Below, one piece after another: positions 1-5,064 of a stretch of 5,064 bases of DNA; within the stretch, counting starts at the first letter, position 1, and each line of letters opens with the position of its first letter. The DNA is taken from NCBI GenBank assembly GCA_959021945.1, contig CAUEYG010000174.1, positions 1-5,064 of the forward strand, read 5' to 3'. The notes under the pieces are model-generated. The model was not told where the DNA came from and made no database searches. It saw only the letters and a list, made by a program, of their open reading frames with translations. The position numbers and the translations under genes were made by a program. The DNA comes from an uncultured Eubacteriales bacterium (lineage in GTDB: Bacteria; Bacillota; Clostridia; Peptostreptococcales; Anaerovoracaceae).

Positions 1-67
1 ACAATTGCCCGACGACTTTCATGCCGTCCATCAACGGGCCTTCGATCACGTTCACCCTGACAGCAAT
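1..67 (-). pseudogene. metH: Fragment of cobalamin-dependent methionine synthase-like protein
   Basis: Read on the minus strand, codons from 55 down to 2 give VNVIEGPLMDGMKVVGQL. From family knowledge this matches the cap part of the cobalamin-binding module of MetH-type methionine synthases, where a PLMDGM-VVG-LFG stretch precedes the FLPQVVKSA helix. In the whole enzyme this region covers the methylcobalamin that carries a methyl group from methyltetrahydrofolate to homocysteine. Only about 18 family-like residues are visible before the window ends. Upstream of them (56-67) the frame reads four unrelated-looking codons and then hits a stop at 68-70, so the large N-terminal part expected of MetH is missing. 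The stretch is also richer in G+C than the DNA to its right. I infer a truncated remnant. The alternatives are a short start at the GTG of 53-55, or a related corrinoid protein, since the same cap occurs in smaller methyltransferase corrinoid subunits. Confidence 0.55.
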
Positions 68-263
68 TCATTTTTTCCTGCTGCAATTGTCTGCCCCACT
101 CATGCTCTTAGGTGCAATTCTCATAGGCCTGGGCATATACCAATATATTCAAACAAAAAGCAGCCTGTCAGTATCATTTCTTTTATGGGGAATAGAACAA
201 TATCTTTTCCTTGGCTTCTTTTTATTGCTAAATGATACCCTCTCAGTTTGGATGGTTATTTAA
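21..263 (+). CDS. Hydrophobic membrane protein fragment, unrecognised
   Basis: This frame ends at the TAA of 261-263 and gives an 80-residue, very hydrophobic product. Two membrane segments are apparent, at about residues 18-40 (rich in Leu, Ile and Gly) and 50-70 (including LLWGIEQYLFLGFF). A polar stretch, YIQTKSS, lies between them. I do not recognise the family. No Shine-Dalgarno precedes the ATG at 21, and the frame is open to the left edge. The first dozen codons lie opposite the metH-like fragment, so they are probably not genuine coding sequence. The real part most likely begins near base 58 and is the C-terminal end of a longer membrane protein whose front was lost at a rearrangement junction. 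It could also be a degenerate gene with no product. Confidence 0.35.
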   Translation: MPSINGPSITFTLTAIHFFLLQLSAPLMLLGAILIGLGIYQYIQTKSSLSVSFLLWGIEQYLFLGFFLLLNDTLSVWMVI

Positions 264-280
264 TTCAATGGCGGTAGTTA

Positions 281-497
281 GTGAACACTCCCAGGCGTTC
301 CAGCTCGCCTGCGGCTCGCCGGTTGCCCTGAAAGTGTGCACAAATGAAAGAAAACGTGCAATTTGTACACATTTCCCAGCGTTCCGGCCTGCCCACAGCC
401 AGCCTGGCAGGCCCAAAGTGTGTACACATGAAGCAAAAGCTGCAACTTGTACACACTCCCTGGCGTTCCAACCTGCCTGCAGCTCGCCAGGCAGCCC
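281..497. repeat. Imperfect tandem repeat, 84-base unit, 2.6 copies, hairpin-forming
   Basis: The anchor GCGTTCC recurs at 295, 379 and 463, giving an exact 84-base period. Units 295-378 and 379-462 are about 68% identical by hand alignment. The third copy matches to about 497 and then diverges, and a decayed half-unit precedes the first. Conserved blocks are the anchor, an AAAGTGTG-AC block, and a TGCAA-TTGTACACA block. In unit 1, bases 332-345 pair with 361-374 (one C-A mismatch and one G-T wobble). In unit 2, 417-426 pairs with 448-457 without mismatch. A second, GC-rich hairpin lies in unit 2 (386-393 with 406-413) and in the third copy (473-479 with 488-494). Because 84 is a multiple of three, several frames stay open through the array on both strands. 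I treat these as by-products. It is probably a dispersed non-coding or miniature element; its strand and function are unknown. Confidence 0.75.
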
Positions 498-706
498 ACC
501 AGATGGTATTTATCAAAGAACTTCAATAAATAGTTTCCAACTGCAATCACGCCCCCCGCCCCTGCATGGGCTTGGTGAAACACATTACCCGTGAGATTAT
601 CTTGAAAATCATAAATTTTTGTGTAGAATAAAAGAGAGGATAGAAAATAGTTACATAGCGAAAAGCCGAATATTTTAAAATTCCTTGAGATTGAAGCTAT
701 TCAAAA
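498..706 (-). other. Open minus-strand stretch beside the repeat, possible remnant
   Basis: No convincing gene lies between the repeat and the surface-protein gene. One minus-strand frame is nevertheless open from about 706 down through the array to 278. Its part between about 615 and 500 reads like ordinary protein, for example NLTGNVFHQAHAGAGGVIAV followed by GNYLLKFF, before entering the repeat. A GTG at 581-583 could start it, but no Shine-Dalgarno is evident. The matching DNA has a C-rich run on the plus strand (550-562). I do not recognise a family. It may be the remnant of a gene, a flank belonging to the same element as the repeat, or chance. Confidence 0.2.
602..629 (+). promoter_or_regulatory. 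Candidate housekeeping promoter for the surface-protein gene
   Basis: TTGAAA at 602-607 and TAGAAT at 624-629 are separated by 16 bases. Each matches the housekeeping sigma-factor consensus at five of six positions. Transcription would start near 636, giving a leader of about 90 bases before the GTG at 728. No terminator-like or riboswitch-like fold was seen in that leader. In AT-rich DNA such a pair can occur by chance. Confidence 0.45.
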
Positions 707-727
707 ATAAAAGAAAGAAATCAAGCT

Positions 728-1798
728 GTGAAAAAAGAAATCAAATTAACAAGCATTTTGTTGACGCTTACACTACTCATAACCTGTCTGGCAACGCCTG
801 TGACCACACAGGCAGCTTCCAAGAAGAGCGTGAAGATTACTTCCATCAAAAGCAATACAAGCGTATATGCAGGCGCTACAAAGTTTCTGAGGGTAAAGGC
901 AAATACTAAATCCACATTTACCTATAAGACTTCCAATTCCAAGATTGCAAAAGTGAAAAAGGGAAAAGTCTACGCATACAGACCGGGTAAAGTAAAAATC
1001 ACCATTAAGGCGAAACCCAAGTCAAAGAGATACAAGACAACTTCCAAACGGATCTATGTAAAGGTATTGCCAAGAAAGCCTGCAGCTCTGGGTGCAAAGC
1101 GTAATGGTAAATACATTGCCATCTCCATAAAGGCAACAAAAGGGGCGCAGGGCTATCAGTACCAGTATGCAACGAACAGCAAGATGAAGAATGCTAAGAC
1201 CAAGACTACGAAAGCAAGGTCATATAAGTTTTCAGCTTCCGCTTCAAAGATTTACTATGTACGTGCCAGAGCATATGCAAAATCCGGCGGAAAAACATAT
1301 TACAGTGGGTGGAGCAGTATTCGGAAAGTTAGCAAGCCAGGTGAGTCCGATAATAAGGATGGCTCACCAAGCTCCGGGCCTGAAAAAACGCCTGCCCCAC
1401 ACAAGCACAATTTTGTTGATGCAGGTGTAGTAGCTTTTGACTGGACCGATGGACACAAAGAACCCGGTTATACCGGTCCCACAAGTACAACTGAAGAAGT
1501 GGACGGAATCTACGCTTGTGTAAAGTGCGGCTGTTATTATGGAACTATAAGCGGGGTGTGGGATGTACGTTATTGGAATCACGCAGAATCAGAGTGTGGC
1601 TGCGGTGCCTACTCTCTCAGGACCGTTTATGCCCAGTATCATTTACTGGAATGTTCAACACCCGGCTGCTATGCCTATCGCCGGGGAAAACTTGCTTATT
1701 ACGAATATTTGATGTACTTTAATGGAAATGGTCAGATGCCCACTTCGTTTATTCTTAAAGACTGGCAAATCAAGGAGCTAGGTTTGCCAATGCCATAA
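728..1798 (+). CDS. Secreted surface protein: Ig-like, Fn3-like and Cys-rich domains
   Basis: The 356-residue product starts with a typical export signal: Lys-rich head, hydrophobic core at about 8-24, and a likely signal peptidase I site after TTQA or TTQAA near residue 30. Residues 35-114 look like a bacterial Ig-like (Big2-type) domain, with an SNSKIAKV--GKVYAYRPGKVKITI pattern. Residues 115-202 look like the Fn3-like domain often paired with it in clostridial surface proteins (GYQYQYATNSKMKNAKTKT, then YYVRARAYAKSGGKTYYSGW). A Ser/Gly/Pro linker (202-224) leads to a C-terminal domain with seven cysteines (264, 267, 269, 290, 292, 309, 314) and histidines at 225, 227, 243, 285 and 305. That domain could bind metal or form disulfides; I do not recognise it. 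The start is GTG, preceded only by a weak purine run (711-720). The next in-frame stop upstream is 692-694, so no better start is available. No LPXTG or membrane anchor is visible, so it may be released or held to the wall by charge. Role is probably adhesion or wall association, by inference. Confidence 0.8.
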   Translation: MKKEIKLTSILLTLTLLITCLATPVTTQAASKKSVKITSIKSNTSVYAGATKFLRVKANTKSTFTYKTSNSKIAKVKKGKVYAYRPGKVKITIKAKPKSKRYKTTSKRIYVKVLPRKPAALGAKRNGKYIAISIKATKGAQGYQYQYATNSKMKNAKTKTTKARSYKFSASASKIYYVRARAYAKSGGKTYYSGWSSIRKVSKPGESDNKDGSPSSGPEKTPAPHKHNFVDAGVVAFDWTDGHKEPGYTGPTSTTEEVDGIYACVKCGCYYGTISGVWDVRYWNHAESECGCGAYSLRTVYAQYHLLECSTPGCYAYRRGKLAYYEYLMYFNGNGQMPTSFILKDWQIKELGLPMP

Positions 1799-1817
1799 TT
1801 TGCTGACTATGGGCTGA

Positions 1818-2003
1818 TATGATTTACCATCAGGGGATGTTATTGTAAGCAAAGGAAATATGACCTTGTTGTTGGCGGTGCTGCATTTTGAAGGGTGTGA
1901 AATTGACATGCACTGCACGAGCGATGCATATTTTGCAGAAAAATTGGAACTAACGTACACAGCAGAACCAGCTGACGGCAACAAAATAAAATGGCAGAAA
2001 TAA
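1818..2003 (+). pseudogene. Orphan small reading frame, probable gene remnant
   Basis: Between the stop at 1815-1817 and the TAA at 2001-2003 one frame reads like ordinary protein: YDLPSGDVIVSKGNMTLLLA, then VLHFEGCEIDMHCTSDAYFA, then EKLELTYTAEPADGNKIKWQ and a final Lys. An ATG at 1860 would give 47 residues. The purine run AAAGGA at 1851-1856 sits only three bases before it, which is tight for a ribosome binding site. I recognise no family. It looks more like the tail of a decayed gene than a functional small protein. A regulatory leader peptide for the downstream carbonic anhydrase is possible, but the stop lies 21 bases before the RBS-masking hairpin, a little far for a terminating ribosome to open it. 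Confidence 0.3.
1903..1932 (+). promoter_or_regulatory. Candidate promoter for the carbonic anhydrase gene
   Basis: A perfect TTGACA -35 box lies at 1903-1908. After 18 bases CATATT at 1927-1932 matches the -10 consensus at four of six positions and has a TG immediately before it. Transcription would begin near 1939, giving a leader of about 135 bases that carries the hairpin at 2025-2064. The site falls inside the orphan reading frame, which fits that frame being a remnant. The weak -10 keeps confidence low. Confidence 0.35.
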
Positions 2004-2024
2004 GCAGCCTTACAAAACGCATAT

Positions 2025-2064
2025 CTCCTTCTCAAAATGCGAAAGCTAGCATATTGAGAAGGAG
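2025..2064 (+). promoter_or_regulatory. RBS-sequestering hairpin upstream of carbonic anhydrase
   Basis: The arm at 2025-2040 pairs with 2049-2064. Eleven perfect pairs (CTCCTTCTCAA with TTGAGAAGGAG) are followed by one A-A mismatch and four more pairs, closing an eight-base loop (2041-2048). The right arm contains the Shine-Dalgarno AAGGAG (2059-2064), nine bases before the ATG at 2074, so the folded leader would hide the whole ribosome binding site. No T-tract follows, so it is not an intrinsic terminator. From general knowledge, such folds control translation through temperature, a ligand, a protein, an upstream ribosome or an antisense RNA. Which of these applies here, if any, cannot be told. 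It could also serve mRNA stability. Confidence 0.7.
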
Positions 2065-2073
2065 TAAGAACAA

Positions 2074-2745
2074 ATGAAACGAACATGCGTAATATTAGGA
2101 ATTTGTACAGTCATTGCCCTGTGCGCCGGATGCGCTGCTCAGAACACACCGGTCAGCCTGCAAAAAGCGACAGAGACGGGAATACAAGCAGGTTCTGTAA
2201 AACAGCAATTAAAGGAGAAAAACGAAACCTATCTTCGCAATTCACAGACAAAAGATGAGATTTCCTCACAGCGCAGAGAAGAATTAGCGAAAAATGGTCA
2301 AAAGCCCTATGCAGTAGTTGTAACTTGCTCTGATTCCCGAGTAGTGCCTGAACATCTTTTTTCTGCAGGAATCGGAGAACTGTTTGTAATCCGCACAGCA
2401 GGAAATGTAATTGGAGACTTTGAACTAGGCAGCATTGAATATGGAGTAAGCCACTTGCAGGCAAAAGCAGTAATTGTTTTGGGCCATCAGCAGTGCGGCG
2501 CAGTCCAGGCTGCCATGGAAGGGTACGCGGAAGGAAAGACCAAAGCCATTGTAGATGAAATTGCACCGGTCATAAAAGACGCAAAAGACGAAAGAGAAGC
2601 AGAAAAAAGCAATACCCTCCATTCCATGGAAAAGATCAAAAAAAGTAAGATCATCCAGAAAGCCTTGAAAAATGAGGGGCTAGAGCTGATATCGGCAATT
2701 TACGATATTGAATCAGGAAAAGTAACATTTCTGCCTGAACAATAG
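2074..2745 (+). CDS. Beta-class carbonic anhydrase, predicted lipoprotein
   Basis: The 223-residue product is a beta-class carbonic anhydrase, a zinc enzyme interconverting CO2 and bicarbonate. The family's active-site pieces are present. CSDSR at 85-89 gives zinc ligand Cys85 and the Asp87-Arg89 dyad. The IRTAGNVI segment is at 106-113. HQQCG at 138-142 gives zinc ligands His138 and Cys141. The C-terminal YDIESGKVTFL strand (210-220) is also typical. The unusual part is the front: a basic start, a hydrophobic stretch (6-19) and a lipobox LCAGC with Cys20. This predicts signal peptidase II processing and anchoring on the outer face of the membrane, followed by a polar spacer of about 25 residues. 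Length suits a beta enzyme plus export signal. The ATG at 2074 has a strong AAGGAG nine bases upstream, masked by the hairpin 2025-2064. The gene appears monocistronic and ends directly at a terminator. Likely role is surface CO2/bicarbonate exchange for uptake or pH control; the physiological role is inferred. Confidence 0.93.
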   Translation: MKRTCVILGICTVIALCAGCAAQNTPVSLQKATETGIQAGSVKQQLKEKNETYLRNSQTKDEISSQRREELAKNGQKPYAVVVTCSDSRVVPEHLFSAGIGELFVIRTAGNVIGDFELGSIEYGVSHLQAKAVIVLGHQQCGAVQAAMEGYAEGKTKAIVDEIAPVIKDAKDEREAEKSNTLHSMEKIKKSKIIQKALKNEGLELISAIYDIESGKVTFLPEQ

Positions 2746-2793
2746 AAAAAGGCCGCTGAGACTGGGCTTAGAACCTGGTTTTGCGGCCTTTTT
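2746..2793. terminator. Bidirectional intrinsic terminator
   Basis: AAAAAGGCCGC (2746-2756) pairs perfectly with GCGGCCTTTTT (2783-2793), an 11-pair stem with a 26-base loop. The stem begins on the base after the carbonic anhydrase stop. T-runs follow the GC core on both strands, so it can end transcription of the carbonic anhydrase gene rightwards and of the convergent dehydrogenase operon leftwards (its stop is at 2815-2817). The long loop is slightly atypical. Confidence 0.85.
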
Positions 2794-2814
2794 CCGTATA
2801 CCCTGATTATTGTT

Positions 2815-3975
2815 TTATTGGGCCAGCGCTTTCTTAAATATTCTTAAAAAGTCTTGTTTCTCTGTTTTTCTCGGATTGCTGTTTACCGAAACATTGGCCA
2901 AAGACCTTTGCGCCAACTCATCAAGATCCTCTTCCCTGGCTCCCAGCTCTGCCAAAGTAGGGATTTCTAAATCCTGATTCAACTTGCGCACTGCTGCCAC
3001 AGACTGAAAAGCCCCATCCCGGACAGACAGCCCATCTGTCTTTTCACCCATTGCCTGAGCGATTTGTGCAAACTTTTCCATGTTGGACACATAATTGTAC
3101 TCCATTACATAAGGCAGCATGACCGCATTGGCCAGCCCATGAGGAGTATCGTAAAGTCCTCCCAGGGCTTCTGCCATACAGTGAACACCGGCAATATCAG
3201 AGTTTCCAAAACAGATCCCCGCAATAAGGCTGCCCAGCAGCATATTGGACCTTGCTTCTTTTGAATCCGTATAAACAGCGTCACGAATATTTTGGGAAAT
3301 CAGAGAAATGGCGTAAATGCCGCATGCATCGGTAATAGGCTCTGCAAGCAGACAAGTATACCCCTCTATAGCATGGGTCAGAGCATCCATGCCAGTAGAA
3401 GCCACCATAGCAGGGGGCAGACTGGCCACCAGATCAGGGTCAACCAAAGCAATACGAGGCGCAATGAGATGGCTTCCCAAACTCATTTTAAAATGACGCC
3501 TGGTGTCAGTAATAACCGACCAAAAAGTAACTTCACTTCCTGTGCCTACTGTCGTGGGAATGGCAATAAGGGGAAGGGGCTCCTCTTTAATGCGGTCCAA
3601 CCCTTCGTAATCCTGGACCTTTCCCCCGCTGACCAAAAGAACAGATGCTGCCTTTGCCACATCCATAGAACTGCCGCCTCCAATTGCCACCAGAACCTGA
3701 GCATCCATTTCCCTGCCAAGGGTTACCGCCTTTTCAACAGTAGTATCCCGAGGGTTAGGCTCCACCTCATCAAAGATGCACACAGCATTGCGTTCCTCCG
3801 GGGAAAAGAAAGCCAAAATTTGATCAATGATTCCAGCTTTTATCAGGCCCTGGTCGGTAATTATCATAATGCGATGCTTCTTCATTGCCCTTATTTCATC
3901 AGGAAGGGCAGAGGCAATACCGTTGCCAAACAGAATATTAGTAGGAAGCCTGAATTGAAATGTCATATTGTTCAT
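2815..3975 (-). CDS. Iron-containing (group III) alcohol dehydrogenase
   Basis: The 386-residue product has normal full length for the Fe-ADH family, NAD(P)-dependent cytosolic enzymes that interconvert alcohols or diols with aldehydes or ketones. Seen in order: the N-terminal strand TNILFGNGI (12-20), the nucleotide-binding GGGSSMDVAK (99-108), and PTTVGTGSEVT (140-150). The metal ligands are Asp197 and His201 in GMDALTHAIE, His265 in AGVHCMAEALGG, and His279 in DTPHG. All four are present, so the enzyme should be active. The start ATG (3973-3975) has a strong AAGGAGA (3981-3987 on the plus strand) five bases upstream. The upstream permease stops only 18 bases away, so the two are very likely co-transcribed, with the shared terminator at 2746-2793. 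Substrate cannot be assigned; family members include butanol, ethanol, 1,3-propanediol, lactaldehyde and 4-hydroxybutyrate dehydrogenases. The permease suggests a product of amino acid, amine or amino alcohol breakdown, but that is an inference. Confidence 0.92.
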   Translation of the reverse strand: MNNMTFQFRLPTNILFGNGIASALPDEIRAMKKHRIMIITDQGLIKAGIIDQILAFFSPEERNAVCIFDEVEPNPRDTTVEKAVTLGREMDAQVLVAIGGGSSMDVAKAASVLLVSGGKVQDYEGLDRIKEEPLPLIAIPTTVGTGSEVTFWSVITDTRRHFKMSLGSHLIAPRIALVDPDLVASLPPAMVASTGMDALTHAIEGYTCLLAEPITDACGIYAISLISQNIRDAVYTDSKEARSNMLLGSLIAGICFGNSDIAGVHCMAEALGGLYDTPHGLANAVMLPYVMEYNYVSNMEKFAQIAQAMGEKTDGLSVRDGAFQSVAAVRKLNQDLEIPTLAELGAREEDLDELAQRSLANVSVNSNPRKTEKQDFLRIFKKALAQ

Positions 3976-3993
3976 AGAAATCTCCTTTTTTCA

Positions 3994-5064
3994 TTACTCA
4001 TCAAATTTAACCTTAATATGAGGGAGCTGCTCAAAGGGCACTGCCTCAAAACATTTTTTTCTCATCACCAGCTTTACCCAAAGGACCGCATAGACGAAAA
4101 ATACAGCGAGAATAACGCAAGCGCCCTTAATGGCGGATATGTCCTGGGTAATAATTGCGTACAGGCAAACAACAATTCCAATGATCTGCGGAACCGGAAA
4201 CAAAGGTGAACGAAACGGCCGATGCATAGAAGGATATTTTTTCCTCAAAATAATATGGTCAATCTGCACAATGGTGTAAGACACCAGCCAGGCAACGCAG
4301 GCCATGGAAATAAAGCCCATAATAGAATCAATATTTACATTGATAAAAAACGGGATAGAAAGGCAGGTAAGGGCTAAAAAGATAGAGGCCCAAGGTGTTC
4401 GGAACTTTGGATGCAAATAGGCGAAAAAACCAGGCAGCATCCCTTCTCTAGCCAGACCATACAGCATCCTGGGCACAGAAGCCATATGCGAGTTTGCAGC
4501 GCTTGCCCCGGAGCAGATGGTCGCCAGAGCCAAAAGAGTAAAGCCAACAGCGCCAAACATAGCCTCAGCGCCTACTAGCTGCGGCACATCAGAGGAAGCC
4601 AGAATATCCAGAGGTACATAACGGACAATTGCCTGGCCAAAGATCATATCCACTGCAAAGATCGTAATGATTCCGGCAATCATGGCCCGGGGAATATTTT
4701 TTTCCGGCTTAATAATTTCTTCTGACATAGGGTATACATATTCAATGCCAATGTACAGCCAGATACCGCCGCCCATAGCCTTAGCCACTGCCTCCCAGCC
4801 GTTTGGGGCAAATGCCAGAGACTGAGGCTCTCCTACAGTTCCAATATGCAAAAGGCCAAAGACGCCCAGACCGGCCAGCGTAATCATTTTCGCTGATGTA
4901 AGCAAAATTTGTGACTGCCCTAAAAATTCAACGCCTACTAAGTTTATAATCAGAAAAATGCCCACCAAAATACCGGCAAAGACTTTATAGGGAATTCCAA
5001 ATAATTCCTCAGCGCAAATGCCTGCAATAAAAGTCTCACAGGCTCCTGCTGTGGAAATCAAGAA
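3994..5064 (-). CDS. APC-family amino acid/amine permease, 5' end outside window
   Basis: The frame is open to the right edge, so about 355 C-terminal residues are seen of a protein normally about 450-500 long; the first two or so membrane helices are missing. About ten hydrophobic segments are visible, e.g. fragment residues 28-48, 52-73, 96-112, 126-146, 168-188, 224-240, 247-267, 288-305 and 312-333. Family hallmarks are the GIEYVYPMSEEI--PEKNIPRA loop (105-126) and the SVPRMLYGLAREGMLP--F segment (195-213), typical of amino acid-polyamine-organocation transporters. The APC unwound GSG motif of helix 1 would lie beyond the edge. The leftmost codon that might serve as start, TTG at 5061-5059, is probably internal. 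The protein should import an amino acid, amine or amino alcohol across the cytoplasmic membrane, probably driven by an ion gradient. Substrate specificity cannot be read from this part. It is the upstream partner of the alcohol dehydrogenase, 18 bases away. Confidence 0.9.
   Translation of the reverse strand, partial: FLISTAGACETFIAGICAEELFGIPYKVFAGILVGIFLIINLVGVEFLGQSQILLTSAKMITLAGLGVFGLLHIGTVGEPQSLAFAPNGWEAVAKAMGGGIWLYIGIEYVYPMSEEIIKPEKNIPRAMIAGIITIFAVDMIFGQAIVRYVPLDILASSDVPQLVGAEAMFGAVGFTLLALATICSGASAANSHMASVPRMLYGLAREGMLPGFFAYLHPKFRTPWASIFLALTCLSIPFFINVNIDSIMGFISMACVAWLVSYTIVQIDHIILRKKYPSMHRPFRSPLFPVPQIIGIVVCLYAIITQDISAIKGACVILAVFFVYAVLWVKLVMRKKCFEAVPFEQLPHIKVKFDE

Noticed and set aside
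281..497. CRISPR array
   Set aside because: The units are 84 bases, contiguous, only about 68% identical and have no unique spacers between identical short repeats.
265..594. Cysteine-patterned small proteins encoded in the repeat array on either strand
   Set aside because: The 84-base period keeps several frames open by arithmetic alone, no ribosome binding sites are seen, and copy differences follow base pairing better than codon positions.
728..800. Lipoprotein signal on the surface protein (Cys20 in LITC)
   Set aside because: Thr directly before the Cys does not fit a lipobox well, and a better signal peptidase I site lies near residue 30.
685..909. Plus-strand frame overlapping the start of the surface protein
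   Set aside because: It starts at TTG, has no signal or domain features, and overlaps the clear export signal and Ig-like domain in another frame.
1799..1835. Terminator after the surface-protein gene
   Set aside because: Only a five-pair stem (CTGAT with ATCAG) and no T-run are present, too weak to call.
2025..2064. Intrinsic terminator upstream of the carbonic anhydrase gene
   Set aside because: No T-run follows the stem; instead the right arm is the ribosome binding site of the next gene.
2153..2566. Minus-strand frame opposite the carbonic anhydrase gene
   Set aside because: It is the antisense of a strongly conserved catalytic domain, with no own motif or start signal.
3292..4209. Long plus-strand frame of 305 codons opposite the dehydrogenase and permease
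   Set aside because: The minus strand carries two clear conserved families here; the plus-strand product has no domain-like pattern and runs across the gene boundary.

Overview
The window looks like chromosomal DNA of a low-to-mid-GC Gram-positive anaerobe, probably a gut-type clostridium (Eubacteriales). This is an inference. It rests on purine-rich Shine-Dalgarno sites, a GTG start, a lipoprotein signal, an Ig/Fn3-type surface protein with a Lys-rich repeat style common in that order, and a group III iron alcohol dehydrogenase. No tRNA, rRNA, transposase gene or CRISPR array is visible.

Left part (1-727): a scarred, gene-poor segment. The first ~60 bases, read on the minus strand, encode a short piece of a methionine-synthase-like cobalamin module that stops abruptly. 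It abuts an unrelated plus-strand membrane-protein piece ending at 263. Next comes a 2.6-copy imperfect tandem repeat with an exact 84-base period (281-497). Each full unit can fold into a long hairpin, and some differences between copies preserve the pairing. The rest (498-727) holds an unexplained open minus-strand frame and a promoter-like pair at 602-629.

Centre (728-2793): a secreted surface protein (Ig-like domain, Fn3-like domain, linker, cysteine-rich C-terminal domain) is followed by a small orphan reading frame that looks like a gene remnant (1818-2003). A strong hairpin (2025-2064) then buries the ribosome binding site of a predicted lipoprotein beta-class carbonic anhydrase (2074-2745). 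A bidirectional intrinsic terminator (2746-2793) closes this gene and the convergent operon.

Right part (2815-5064, minus strand): a two-gene operon transcribed leftwards. An APC-family amino acid/amine permease, cut by the right edge, is followed after 18 bases by an iron-dependent alcohol dehydrogenase. The pairing suggests uptake of an amino acid, amine or amino alcohol and NAD(P)H-linked reduction or oxidation of a product, but the substrate cannot be read from the sequence.

The most distinctive signals are the structured 84-base repeat, the hairpin-masked start of the exported carbonic anhydrase, and the metH-like truncation junction. None is proof of a new system.
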